A DNA stretch of 64,000 bases from assembly GCA_019054805.1 (NCBI GenBank), contig JAHQIY010000011.1, positions 2,795,001 through 2,859,000 on the forward strand. The letters run 5' to 3'. The position numbers and the translations under genes were made by a program. Shown one piece after another: positions 22,347-34,825 of the stretch (its first letter is position 1; each line of letters opens with the position of its first letter). The notes beneath the pieces are model-generated. The model worked only from the letters and a program-made list of their open reading frames with translations. It was not told where the DNA came from and searched no databases. The DNA is from Brachionus manjavacas. Lineage: Eukaryota > Rotifera > Eurotatoria > Ploima > Brachionidae.

Positions 22347-24202
22347 ATGAATTTCCAACAAGCTCTTCTTAAGCGTCGCGGTCGATTCGGAACAATTTGG
22401 CTTGCCGCCCATCATCCAGCCAAAATATCCAAAACAGAAATTATCCGTATTGACATTTCCAGGAAATGCGATGAAATAATAGAGTACATAATAAATGGGA
22501 GGGAAAATCGACCAAAATTTTCACTGGTCGTTTCATCGCATTTAATGCTGGGACTTTGTGTTCTGGTCAAAAAACAGAGTCAATTCTTGCTTGACGATTT
22601 GATGCATTTGAGGCAAGAAATTCACAAGTGCTACATCAATGAAAAACTTGTGGTCAAAACGGCCAAAGAAGCGACTAAAAAACTCCAGCTAAAACCCCTA
22701 AAAAACTTGCCAATTATGCTGAGAAATCAGCAATTACTCTTAAAGAAAACCTGCCTCTACTTTCCACAAATCTGGAGACTTATTACGAGCAAGAAAATGT
22801 GCGTTTAGGCTGCCTTATCGAAGAAACCATTGAAAGACTAGCAATTCCTAAACCTCAGGCAGCTATTTCATTAATCGAAGAAAATCTGGACACCATCTCG
22901 GCAATTCAGACAGAAGATTTTCAATTCGACAGCGGCATGCTTCTAGTACCAGAAAATTTGCAGGACACTTTTTTAATGCTGAAAATTTGGAAAAGACCAA
23001 AGTTACTTCCACCGCAAAGTTTGACCAGCGAATTCAGCAAAGAATTCCATTCAAAGAGCTAAGCACTAATGAACAGATCAGGCGCGCTGAACTGACCACT
23101 ACAATTGCGCACGAGCAAGAGGCAGACATTTACGCTGACCTGGAAAGTTTGCTGAGCAAAAGACCTGCTGATGTGGAGAACATTTCTCCACAAGCCCCAG
23201 TCCAAATACCTGAACTGTACCAAGAGAGTTTTGCCGAGCCGGCCGCCTTAGTGGAAGAAACAATCCAGACCCAGGCTGAGCAGACCACTGCACCTGGTGT
23301 AGAAATATCTGGCGAGGTCGCAGCTCAAATTTTGCCATATCGGCGCATCAAAAAAGAAAAAAAACGAGGCCTCATAATTGATGAAAATACAGAAATTTCT
23401 GGCTATGAGCTCTCCAAGCGAATACGCCGCGATGCTGAGGAAAAAATTAGCTGAACTGTTTGCCAAGAATCGGCTTGAAATGAAACTAAATTTTGACTTT
23501 TTGAAAAAAGATTTGCTAAAGGAATGCAGCAGTTTGATGATGAGGACAACGGGTCGGACTTATTCGCGCCGAGACGCGGATCAATTTGTTAAGAATGTCC
23601 TTATGCGTCCGAATTTACAATCAGCCAAATTGGCCGGTGATAGATTTGACTACACCACTGAGGCCAGACAACTTGAAAGTGTGCTGAATGCTGAACTAGA
23701 AGAAGGAAGACAAATGGGCGAGAGTTTAGAGCGTGGGCGCAAAAGACAGAGTACATCAAAAGTGGATGCAGAGTCGATGCGAATTTCATCAAAATTAATG
23801 AAGTCAAAAGATGCAGAGTTCGAGTCTAGACTTCACTTTGAAGAGTCCAATACGCTGCAGTTTCAGGAACAAGCTCAGGAGCAAATTCAGCTTGAAGTCC
23901 CTTCGCTGTTTCCTCCAGAGGCGCCGGTGATTTCAATCCGTCCGCCAAGTTTAGAAAGAGCTCTGGAAGTTGACGATTATGAAGATATTTTAAAAGATGA
24001 GATTAGAAAAAGAGAACAAGATGCGCAGATGCCAATTTTGCAAGACATTATTATGGAAATGGACTTGGCTGGACTTAGTGTGTCCAATAGGCGAAAATTT
24101 GGCATAAAGATGTTTCAGCTTGTTTTGACAATGTGCAAAGATGAGAGTTTAAAAGCCGAACAAGTCGAAACTTACGGCAATATTAAGCTAAAGTTAGTTT
24201 AA
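22347..24202 (+). CDS. REC8: REC8 meiotic cohesin kleisin, copy 2 (frame broken as read)
   Basis: Same protein as copy 1. Here the K-rich run near 23350 has the frame-keeping length, so the middle continues into RRIKKEKKRGLIIDENTEIS. The frame still changes at the A run near 22680, the T run near 22975 and the A run near 23445. Codon-level identity to copies 1 and 3 is otherwise almost complete, including both conserved end domains. It is either a recent pseudogene or an intact gene with run-length errors; I lean to the latter. Confidence 0.85.
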
Positions 24203-24979
24203 ATTGTAATTAAAGTGATTTATCCGTATTTTGTTTTTATTTGTTAAACATTTTGTTTAAATTGACTACTAAATTAAAAGTTTTCTAAAATTTACTTGCT
24301 TTTTTTTAATATCCAATTTGTACTTAATTAATAAAATTTGTAAATTATTTTATTTTTTTTAATTTATTAAGAATTAAGAATCATTCCCATAAACGGCTAT
24401 AGGAAATTTAATACCGCAAAAAATATTCAAAATTACCTCAAATGTAATAAAATTGATTTTAAATTTAAAAAAAATTTCTAGATTTATTTAATTAAAACTG
24501 AATAAATTAATCAAATAACATAATTATAGAGAAAATTATATATTAGAGAATAAAAGAAAGACAGGTTACGTAAAATTTCGTAAGAACTGGGATCTGATAA
24601 TTTAATTCGAATAAAACAATTTAAATTTAATTTAAAAAAAAATTGTTTTAATATGAAAGAAATTTTAAACAAATCTTTAAAAAACCGACTCGTTTCGACC
24701 GATAGGCCTTCTTCAGGATCTAGATGACCGAGAAACACAATTTTATATTTAAGAATAAGAGAAAAAAACAAAAAACTATTTGAATTTTAGAATAAATTTA
24801 ATTATTGAAATCATTTATTTATTAATTATAAATTAATTTATGATGCTTATGGTGGATTGTAATAAAAGCAAGTGTAATTAAAAAAGAAATAAGGTTTATT
24901 TCAAATCATCAAATTAGAAATATAAATTTGATATTTAAGTCTAATTTCAAATAATAATGATAAAAAAATAAAAAGATGA

Positions 24980-25555
24980 TTAATATCTTGGGTTTAGATT
25001 AGGAATAGCCAAATAATCCGCAATTAATTGCTTGTTTTTTTTCAAATCATTAGTTACAGGTAAGTTGTAATAATTCAAAATTGCTATGACTTTTGGTCTT
25101 TGAAGATTTTTCAACTTATCAATTGTTTCAGGAAATTCAGGAGGAACATCAAATCCAAGCTTTAAAACAAATAATAATTCTTTAAGGAAATAGACTAAAA
25201 AAATTACCTTAATCCAACCGATTTTTGATTGAGAAGTAGTACAATGGGCTGAATTATATAGGCGCTTTAAAGTGTTTTCATCACTTTGTAAAAATGCTTG
25301 TTTAATTTCACCACTTATCCCAGTTAATTCTCTCGACATTTCCGCAGTTGTATCGCTCAAGATTTGAATGCGTTCACTTAAATTTCTATTTGAAGCATTT
25401 AGAGTTCTAAAGCTCTGTCTAAATTCTTCGATTAGATCATTATTTTCAAAAATGGCTAGATTTGCTAAAGTTGGTGCAGCACGTTCAAGTGATTCGCACG
25501 CCACACTAGCATTTCTAGCGACCTCTCTAATAATTTCGACCCGATCGTTGGCCAT
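24980..25555 (-). CDS. Gene A copy 3: coiled-coil/SAP-like protein
   Basis: Protein identical to copy 2, with exons 25555-25208 and about 25159-24980. In this copy the 48-nt intron happens to be open in frame, as in copy 1, so an unspliced reading gives 191 residues; 175 after splicing is preferred because the other two copies would otherwise be truncated. The hammerhead-like motif follows at about 24699-24726. Confidence 0.65.
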   Translation of the reverse strand: MANDRVEIIREVARNASVACESLERAAPTLANLAIFENNDLIEEFRQSFRTLNASNRNLSERIQILSDTTAEMSRELTGISGEIKQAFLQSDENTLKRLYNSAHCTTSQSKIGWIKVIFLVYFLKELLFVLKLGFDVPPEFPETIDKLKNLQRPKVIAILNYYNLPVTNDLKKNKQLIADYLAIPNLNPRY

Positions 25556-26549
25556 TTGATTTTTCTATCTTCAAATCTATAAATTTTGACAAAGCTTAAA
25601 TTTGTCTATTTTTATTAGAAGTGAAATTGAAAAAAGAAACAATCAAAAACAATTTTTCTTTGTAACAGTAAAGGTTTTCTAGAGGAAAATAAAATTTCAC
25701 TTTATTCGATCATTACCCTCTTTTAAAAGCCCTCTAAGTTTTGAAACATACAATTTTTTCAACATTTCATTTGCTTTATTGTTAATACTTTATTCTAAAT
25801 CACAAATAAATAATCACATGATCATCAATTTGATGAGATGATGAAGCAACATGCACATATCTTAAGCCTGTTATTTTTAATAACTAAAACTGCTTTGCTG
25901 GCAAATTTCTTTTTATTTGTTATTTAAATTTTCAAAGGAAACAATTTTTCAAAATTTTAAAATCTTGGAATTATCAATAATATAATCTACACTAAATTGC
26001 AATTGAAATAAAACTAAAATCAAATCCAGACTAAAAACAAAACCAAATTTTTTCAAAAGTCACAATTTTTTCAATAATATTAAAAATATTTTTTTTAAAA
26101 ATTATTGAAAAATTTTATAAATTAATTTTATTTACTTTTTATATTTACTGATGTGAGAGTTGTTTAAAAACTCAAAAATAAAGTCACTAAATAAATGACA
26201 AGCCCAGGCCTTTTTTTAATTTTTACCCAAATGTCCAACACTTGCTTTTCCCCCAAAATAACAACCTGGAACGGCAGACATTTGATTTGTTCTTGATTCT
26301 GACTGATAAATTCCTGATGCTATTTATTTGAGACTGTTATTTTTTCATTGTATCAAATTCTTTTTTTATTCTATCTAAATAATAAGCCATCTAAATTTAG
26401 TGAATAAATTTTTTTATCTTAGTATCTAAATCTTTTTTGTTGTATATATTTAAAAATAATAATAAAGTATAATTTTTTTGATAATTTATTTAGAAAAATT
26501 AAAAAAAATACAAAAAGAAAGAAAAATTTAGAAAAAGAAAAAAATTAAT

Positions 26550-26778
26550 CTTTTTGGTTATTTGGTTTTGAGGTTGATCTTGAATTGATTTCGGCTTTTT
26601 TTTTTTCCAGTTGGTCTTCCTCTTTTCTTTTTAGGAATCTCAGACTGAGTTGATTTTTTTATTAAAATTGTTTTTAACTTGAACTTCATTTTGAATTTCC
26701 ATTTCTGCTTTTTGAGCCTCAAACTGATTCATCATTATTATTTGCTTGAACGAATTCAATGCTGCCTGATTCAGTCAT
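26550..26778 (-). CDS. Possible AT-hook ORF, unit 3
   Basis: Same layout as in unit 1. The AT-hook GRPTG carries a third-position change (CCC to CCA), which keeps proline. A single synonymous change is only a faint hint of constraint. Confidence 0.3.
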
Positions 26779-26787
26779 GATTTTTTT

Positions 26788-29686
26788 GTTTAGTTTAGTT
26801 TAGTTTAGTTTCTTTTTTGATATTCTTTTTTGTTTTCTGTACCGATCTAGGGCTCCTTCAGAATAAATTAAAAAATCAAAATCAAAAAAAAAAATAAAAT
26901 TAAAGTTAATAAAATCAGATAAAAAAAATCAAAATAAAGTAAATAAGCTAAAAATAAAATGAAAGTTTAGAAGACAAAGATTGTTACATGTGGCAAATGT
27001 TTACATAGTTAAGGTTTCAGCAAAAAAGGAGAAAATAGTAAGGTAGCAATTACACAATGGAGTTGGGTATTCAATATATCTCGATTCGAAACCTTTTTTG
27101 TATTCTTGCACCAGTCTAACAGTTAATGGAACAGAATTGCTCAGTTAACATATCTTTCACTCAATTCAAAAAGTCGATTTGAGACTGTTAGTAATTTAAG
27201 TTTATTAAAAGCCTCATGATGCAACATGTTGGAAGGATTATCATATTTTAACTTGAGGATAGATCTGACTGCTGTATTCTGAATTGCTTGAAGTTTTTTG
27301 ATATTATTTTCTGAAAATGAATTCAAGCAAGGAAAAGAATAGTCTAAAATCGATCCGACTAAAGATTTATATAAATTTCCTAGTGTGTTTTGATTGAGAC
27401 CCCATTTTTTGTTTGACAATATCTTAATAATATTTAGCCTTTTGTTGCAGCGTTCTTTAATTTCGTCTACTAGTACATTAAAGTTTAACTTAGAATCAAA
27501 TTTAATGCCAAGAAACTTGATTTCTTTTTGGCTCATTATTCTGTTTCCATAAATTTTTAAGTTTAGATTATCACTCTCTTTTTTGTACCTAGAGAAAACT
27601 ACTGAACACGACTTTTCAACTGATATCTTCTTTTTCCATTTAATAAGCCATTGTTCTAGTTCGTTGGTGTATTTATTAATCTTATTTTCTAGGTTCCCTT
27701 TCTTGTTATAAATGAAGAATGTAACTAGATCATCTGTGAAAAGCAGAGAGTATTCATTATTTGTTTTGTTTCTTTTTGGGATGTCATTAATATATTTACT
27801 AAATAAAAAAGGACTAATTACTGAGCCTTGAGGAACACATGCAGTTATTTGATATTCGTCGCTCAAGTGTTCTTTCACATTTACCTTAAATGTCCTATTA
27901 TCTTAAAAAGATCTAATCCAGTAAGTCAAGTAATGAGGTGGATTCATTTTAATCAATTTAAAAAGTAAACCCTCATGCCAAACCCTATCGAAGGCTTTAG
28001 AAATATCAAAAAAAGGCCATAAACTCTTTTTATTCTATTAAATGATTCCACAATTTTTTGAATTAAAAAAAATAGATAATCTGATGTTCGCCGGTGTTTC
28101 CTAAATCCAGATTGCTCCTGGATAAGGAGTGAATTTTGTTCCAAATAATTGTATAATCTTGAATAAACTATTCGTTCTAGTAACTTTCCTAAGCATTTCG
28201 TTATACTAATTGGTCTATAATTTAAAGGATCTTGTAAATAAGAGGCCTTTTTTGAATCATTGTAATGTTTGAAGTGTTCCACGCTTTCGGGACCTTACCT
28301 TCTCTAAGAGAGAAACTAAAAAGTTCTGTGATTTCTATTAATGAATTTCTAGGTAAGTTTTTTAACATTAAATTATGTATTTGGTCAGGTCCAGATGCCG
28401 CTTCATTTTTCAATCTTTTTAAAGCCATAATTAATTCATTTAAGCAAATTGTATCATTAAAAATACACTGAACATAATTTCTAAAAAATTCAGAGTTAGA
28501 ATTAAGTATTTCGAAATCTTTCTTAGTGTCAATTAAATCAGAATTAGGACTAAATATTGAAGATAAGAGTTCCCCAAAGCATTTTCCCTTTTCTTCATTA
28601 ATTTAGAATTCCTTGTCATTTGAAAACAAATTTGGGATTAAATTTGATCCTTTTTTTGTTCTAAATTTATTAATTTTTTTCCAAAAAGGTCTACTTGTAA
28701 CTGGGTTTTTTCCCATCTTCGTGAAAAAATCAAACCAATTTTGATTTTAGAATTTTTTTAAAGAGGCCTTTAACTCAAATTTAAGTTGATTATATTTTTG
28801 CTTGAGCTTTTGACAGCGAGTTTTATGAAAGTTTCTTCTTACTTTCCTGCGTTCTTTTATCAGAATAACAATTTTCGGGGGAAGACTGGTTTTGTAGATT
28901 TTCTGAGAAAGATAAGGAATGCTTTTATGAGAAGCAGAAAGATTTTTTCTGTAATTTTATCATTTAGTTGATCTATAGTGATGGAACTTTCAGGGATAAT
29001 AACTATTTGAAAATTTAAAATCTCGCTAAATAATTGCCAGTTCGCTTTCTTATAGTTAAATTATTTAGCTGTTGATTTTTTCTAATTGATAGCCCATAGA
29101 AATTGATGCTTCGATTGGGAAATGTTCACTAGTCATGTCTTGACTATTTAAAACATTGAAGTCGGTAATTTTGTCAATTAATGAAGATGAAACTAAAAAA
29201 TATCAAGAATTTCAAAGTAATTCTTATTAAAAATATTGAAAGTAGAACGCTTATCATTGATTACTGAAAAGTCTTACTCATTAATTATTCTTTCCAACAT
29301 TATACGGTTTTCATTTTCCCCTATGCAGTCTATTTGCTGTGTTCTAGCGTTTAGATCACCAACTCAGATGTAGTTTCTACATTTTTATTAACTGTTTTAA
29401 AAAGCTCATAGTTAAGAAGTACATTGGGTGGATTATATAGACTAAATACAACTAATTTATTTTTCTTTCCTAAATTTAGTTTTATACAAAGGAGTTCGGA
29501 ATTGAATTCATCATAAGAAAAATCATGTATAGAATCAATTCCTTCTTTAATTAAAATAGCTACTCCTCCTCCAAACTTGTTGCGTGGTTTAGATAAGAAC
29601 TGATAATTGTGAAAATCAAGATGAAAATTTGCCTCGCTTAAATCTATCTTTAATTATCAACAGTTGTAAATCATTTGGGTTCAATA
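26788..29686 (-). mobile_element. LINE, unit 3
   Basis: Same element, full RT region present. The frame 27141-27878 covers ACVPQGSVISPFLF, FTDD and the C-terminal region, and 27953-28282 covers NYRPISITKCLGKLLER. Within the endonuclease part, about 29283-29373, nine substitutions cluster in ~90 bp against units 1 and 2, while the flanks stay identical. Confidence 0.88.
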
Positions 29687-29833
29687 CGGTCAAGACAAAA
29701 GGGACAATACACGGACGGTTTTTGGCGGTCATTTGTCCGGTCAGCCAGGTGGTTAAATTTTTAGATCGCCAAAAAATTCGGACAGAAAATACGGGCGGCC
29801 AATTATACGGTCAAATTTTTGGCAAAGGTCACT
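29687..29833. repeat. GC-richer imperfect hairpin, unit 3
   Basis: Third copy of the island described at 13330. Confidence 0.5.
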
Positions 29834-30590
29834 TAAACTTTTAGATAAAAAAAATTTCGTTAAATTAAAAAAATTGTAGAACTAATTTCGGAATAGAAAA
29901 TTAATCAAATTTAAGCTTTTTTCTTTTGTTGCGCTTTATTCTAAGTTACGAAATGGACGGAATGGTTAAAGACAAATGGAATATATCATACATGAGAATT
30001 CAAAATCAACTGGATATGTATTGGCATTAAATTGGCTTCCTGAAATACGGGAAGAATTTGAAGAACGTAATGTGCAAAAATAGAAAAAAGCCATATTTTG
30101 ACTTATTTTTCTATTTCAAAATTAGCTCTACTATTTTTTTAATTTTTAACTTTTTTAAGAGAACAAAGAGCATTTTTTTGTTCTTTTTATCATTTTGTAC
30201 TGAATTTTACAAAACCCAAATGGTAAAGATCAGAAATTCATCAAAAATTAAAAAAAAAAATATCAACTCCACTAAATAATTAATAGATAAAGAAAGATTT
30301 TATTTTAAAATTTTCAAATAATCCCCATAATCATAGAGATGATACAATAATTAGACAATCACTAAAAGTTTAAAAATAATTGTGAATTTTAACTTCCACA
30401 GATATTTCAATCGAATTAAAATTATAAATTTTTTTTTTGATTTTTTTTTAGAGAGGGTGCAAAATTTACCCAAAATTTTTTCTATCCTGCGTACTTTTTT
30501 AGCGAGACTTTTTTTGCTAAAGCATGCTCTCAAACTAGGACTTGAAATTTTCAATAAACTCTCAAAAAATTCTATTTCTAAGTTGGTGGG

Positions 30591-32449
30591 ATGAATTTCC
30601 AACAAGCTCTTCTTAAGCGTCGCGGTCGATTCGGAACAATTTGGCTTGCCGCCCATCATCCAGCCAAAATATCCAAAACAGAAATTATCCGTATTGACAT
30701 TTCCAGGAAATGCGATGAAATAATAGAGTACATAATAAATGGGAGGGAAAATCGACCAAAATTTTCACTGGTCGTTTCATCGCATTTAATGCTGGGACTT
30801 TGTGTTCTGGTCAAAAAACAGAGTCAATTCTTGCTTGACGATTTGATGCATTTGAGGCAAGAAATTCACAAGTGCTACATCAATGAAAAACTTGTGGTCA
30901 AAACGGCCAAAGAAGCGACTAAAAAAACTCCAGCTAAAACCCCTAAAAAACTTGCCAATTATGCTGAGAAATCAGCAATTACTCTTAAAGAAAACCTGCC
31001 TCTACTTTCCACAAATCTGGAGACTTATTACGAGCAAGAAAATGTGCGTTTAGGCTGCCTTATCGAAGAAACCATTGAAAGACTAGCAATTCCTAAACCT
31101 CAGGCAGCTATTTCATTAATCGAAGAAAATCTGGACACCATCTCGGCAATTCAGACAGAAGATTTTCAATTCGACAGCGGCATGCTTCTAGTACCAGAAA
31201 ATTTGCAGGACACTTTTTTAATGCTGAAAATTTGGAAAAGACCAAAGTTACTTCCACCGCAAAGTTTGACCAGCGAATTCAGCAAAGAATTCCATTCAAA
31301 GAGCTAAGCACTAATGAACAGATCAGGCGCGCTGAACTGACCACTACAATTGCGCACGAGCAAGAGGCAGACATTTACGCTGACCTGGAAAGTTTGCTGA
31401 GCAAAAGACCTGCTGATGTGGAGAACATTTCTCCACAAGCCCCAGTCCAAATACCTGAACTGTACCAAGAGAGTTTTGCCGAGCCGGCCGCCTTAGTGGA
31501 AGAAACAATCCAGACCCAGGCTGAGCAGACCACTGCACCTGGTGTAGAAATATCTGGCGAGGTCGCAGCTCAAATTTTGCCATATCGGCGCATCAAAAAA
31601 GAAAAAAAACGAGGCCTCATAATTGATGAAAATACAGAAATTTCTGGCTATGAGCTCTCCAAGCGAATACGCCGCGATGCTGAGGAAAAAAAATTAGCTG
31701 AACTGTTTGCCAAGAATCGGCTTGAAATGAAACTAAATTTTGACTTTTTGAAAAAAGATTTGCTAAAGGAATGCAGCAGTTTGATGATGAGGACAACGGG
31801 TCGGACTTATTCGCGCCGAGACGCGGATCAATTTGTTAAGAATGTCCTTATGCGTCCGAATTTACAATCAGCCAAATTGGCCGGTGATAGATTTGACTAC
31901 ACCACTGAGGCCAGACAACTTGAAAGTGTGCTGAATGCTGAACTAGAAGAAGGAAGACAAATGGGCGAGAGTTTAGAGCGTGGGCGCAAAAGACAGAGTA
32001 CATCAAAAGTGGATGCAGAGTCGATGCGAATTTCATCAAAATTAATGAAGTCAAAAGATGCAGAGTTCGAGTCTAGACTTCACTTTGAAGAGTCCAATAC
32101 GCTGCAGTTTCAGGAACAAGCTCAGGAGCAAATTCAGCTTGAAGTCCCTTCGCTGTTTCCTCCAGAGGCGCCGGTGATTTCAATCCGTCCGCCAAGTTTA
32201 GAAAGAGCTCTGGAAGTTGACGATTATGAAGATATTTTAAAAGATGAGATTAGAAAAAGAGAACAAGATGCGCAGATGCCAATTTTGCAAGACATTATTA
32301 TGGAAATGGACTTGGCTGGACTTAGTGTGTCCAATAGGCGAAAATTTGGCATAAAGATGTTTCAGCTTGTTTTGACAATGTGCAAAGATGAGAGTTTAAA
32401 AGCCGAACAAGTCGAAACTTACGGCAATATTAAGCTAAAGTTAGTTTAA
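30591..32449 (+). CDS. REC8: REC8 meiotic cohesin kleisin, copy 3 (one frame break as read)
   Basis: The best-preserved copy: 30591 to about 31220 is open, as is about 31230-32449. The only break is a 6-T run near 31217 that reads 7 T, in frame, in copy 1. With that run length the product would be about 619 residues. The N-terminal kleisin domain covers residues ~1-105 (GTIWLAAH at 14-21). The middle is rich in E and Q, with ELSTNEQIRRAELTT and a basic patch RRIKKEKKRG. The C-terminal winged helix covers ~560-619 (NRRKFGIKMFQLVL). The CDS is intronless over 1.86 kb. It is likely the functional reference copy for the array. Confidence 0.9.
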
Positions 32450-33221
32450 ATTGTAATTAAAGTGATTTATCCGTATTTTGTTTTTATTTGTTAAACATTT
32501 TGTTTAAATTGACTACTAAATTAAAAGTTTTCTAAAATTTACTTGCTTTTTTTAATATCCAATTTGTACTTAATTAATAAAATTTGTAAATTATTTTATT
32601 TTTTTTAATTTATTAAGAATTAAGAATCATTCCCATAAACGGCTATAGGAAATTTAATACCGCAAAAAATATTCAAAATTACCTCAAATGTAATAAAATT
32701 GATTTTAAATTTAAAAAAAATTTCTAGATTTATTTAATTAAAACTGAATAAATTAATCAAATAACATAATTATAGAGAAAATTATATATTAGAGAATAAA
32801 AGAAAGACAGGTTACGTAAAATTTCGTAAGAACTGGGATCTGATAATTTAATTCGAATAAAACAATTTAAATTTAATTTAAAAAAAAATTGTTTTAATAT
32901 GAAAGAAATTTTAAACAAATCTTTAAAAACCGACTCGTTTCGACCGATAGGCCTTCTTCAGGATCTAGATGACCGAGAAACACAATTTTATATTTAAGAA
33001 TAAGAGAAAAACAAAAAACTATTTGAATTTTAGAATAAATTTAATTATTGAAATCATTTATTTATTAATTATAAATTAATTTATGATGCTTATGGTGGAT
33101 TGTAATAAAAGCAAGTGTAATTAAAAAAGAAATAAGGTTTATTTCAAATCATCAAATTAGAAATATAAATTTGATATTTAAGTCTAATTTCAAATAATAA
33201 TGATAAAAAATAAAAAGATGA

Positions 33222-33797
33222 TTAATATCTTGGGTTTAGATTAGGAATAGCCAAATAATCCGCAATTAATTGCTTGTTTTTTCAAATCATTAGTTACAGG
33301 TAAGTTGTAATAATTCAAAATTGCTATGACTTTTGGTCTTTGAAGATTTTTCAACTTATCAATTGTTTCAGGAAATTCAGGAGGAACATCAAATCCAAGC
33401 TTTAAAACAAATAATAATTCTTTAAGGAAATAGACTAAAAAAAAATTACCTTAATCCAACCGATTTTTGATTGAGAAGTAGTACAATGGGCTGAATTATA
33501 TAGGCGCTTTAAAGTGTTTTCATCACTTTGTAAAAATGCTTGTTTAATTTCACCACTTATACCAGTTAATTCTCTCGACATTTCCGCAGTTGTATCGCTC
33601 AAGATTTGAATGCGTTCACTTAAATTTCTATTTGAAGCATTTAGAGTTCTAAAGCTCTGTCTAAATTCTTCGATTAGATCATTATTTTCAAAAATGGCTA
33701 GATTTGCTAAAGTTGGTGCAGCACGTTCAAGTGATTCGCACGCCACACTAGCATTTCTAGCGACCTCTCTAATAATTTCGACCCGATCGTTGGCCAT
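33222..33797 (-). CDS. Gene A copy 4 (in the partial unit)
   Basis: Same 175-residue spliced product as copies 2 and 3. One third-position difference (CCC to ACC on the plus strand, near 33561) is silent on the coding strand. It is the last array gene; homology to the unit fades at about 34150-34335, before the AT-hook ORF. The hammerhead-like motif lies at about 32937-32961. Confidence 0.65.
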
Positions 33798-34335
33798 TTG
33801 ATTTTTCTATCTTCAAATCTATAAATTTTGACAAAGCTTAAATTTGTCTATTTTTATTAGAAGTGAAATTGAAAAAAGAAACAATCAAAAACAATTTTTC
33901 TTTGTAACAGTAAAGGTTTTCTAGAGGAAAATAAAATTTCACTTTATTCGATCATTACCCTCTTTTAAAAGCCCTCTAAGTTTTGAAACATACAATTTTT
34001 TCAACATTTCATTTGCTTTATTGTTAATACTTTATTCTAAATCACAAATAAATAATCACATGATCATCAATTTGATGAGATGATGAAGCAACATGCACAT
34101 ATCTTAAGCCTGTTATTTTTAATAACTAAAACTGCTTTGCTGGCAAATTTCTTTTTATTTGTTATATGAATTTTCAAAGGATATAATTGTTCAAAATTTT
34201 TAAATCTTGGAATTATCAATAATATAATCTACACTAAATTGCAATTGAAATAAAACTAAAATCAAATCCAGACTAAAAACAAAACCAAATTTTTTCAAAA
34301 TTCACAATTTTTTCAATATTTAAAAAAAAAATATT

Positions 34336-34825
34336 TTACTATGTACACATTCAGTGATGTGGACATAGAAAAATATGGGTAGATTCCAAAAAACATTGGA
34401 TCCACATATCTTTATGCATCTAGTTTTTAAATAATTAAAATGTTCATTAAAATTTTTAATTGTTTATTTAAACTAATTGAAATTTGCAAACACGAGTGCT
34501 GAAAAGGATGCTTTTTGTCGCTCGGAACTGTCCATGAGTTTTAATCCAAAACTATTTTTCATATTATTGAAATATTTTGTTTTAATCATATTCATTAAAT
34601 AAGACTTTTTTTTCTAAATTAAAAGTTTAAATTAGACTTCTTATTTTTATTTAATTGAATAAAATAGCATTTTTTTTGAAACTTTCATAACAAAATCTTT
34701 AAAAAAATAATGAAATATTTCAAAAGCTTTCATACTCGCACAAAATAATTTTAAAAAAGTTATCGTTTTTTATAAATAATTACAGGAAATTGTCGCGCTA
34801 AAATTCAAAACTTTTTTTTCTTGGG
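34336..34825. other. Unique AT-rich spacer right of the array
   Basis: No ORF or repeat supported. It should contain the promoter of the membrane-protein/SLX4 pair. Confidence 0.4.

Larger units (their letters stand above)
8109..34335. repeat. Tandem array: 3 full 8.1-8.25 kb units plus a 1.6 kb partial unit
   Basis: The units begin at about 8109, 16362, 24481 and 32727, each at the same GATTTATTTAATTAAAACT-like start. All run head to tail and read nearly base for base alike. Each full unit contains gene A (minus), an AT-hook ORF (minus), a LINE (minus) and REC8 (plus). The fourth copy stops about 1.6 kb in, just after gene A. Differences are mostly one-base changes in A or T runs, a ~130-bp LINE deletion in unit 2 and a substitution cluster in unit 3. 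The outer edges (8.1-8.6 kb and 34.15-34.33 kb) differ most, as expected when unequal crossing-over homogenises an array from within. Confidence 0.95.

Noticed and set aside
8109-34335. Reading the 1.6 kb end blocks as LTRs of a tandem LTR element
   Set aside because: No integrase, protease or capsid features, no TG...CA ends or primer-binding site; the interior holds a host kleisin gene and a LINE.
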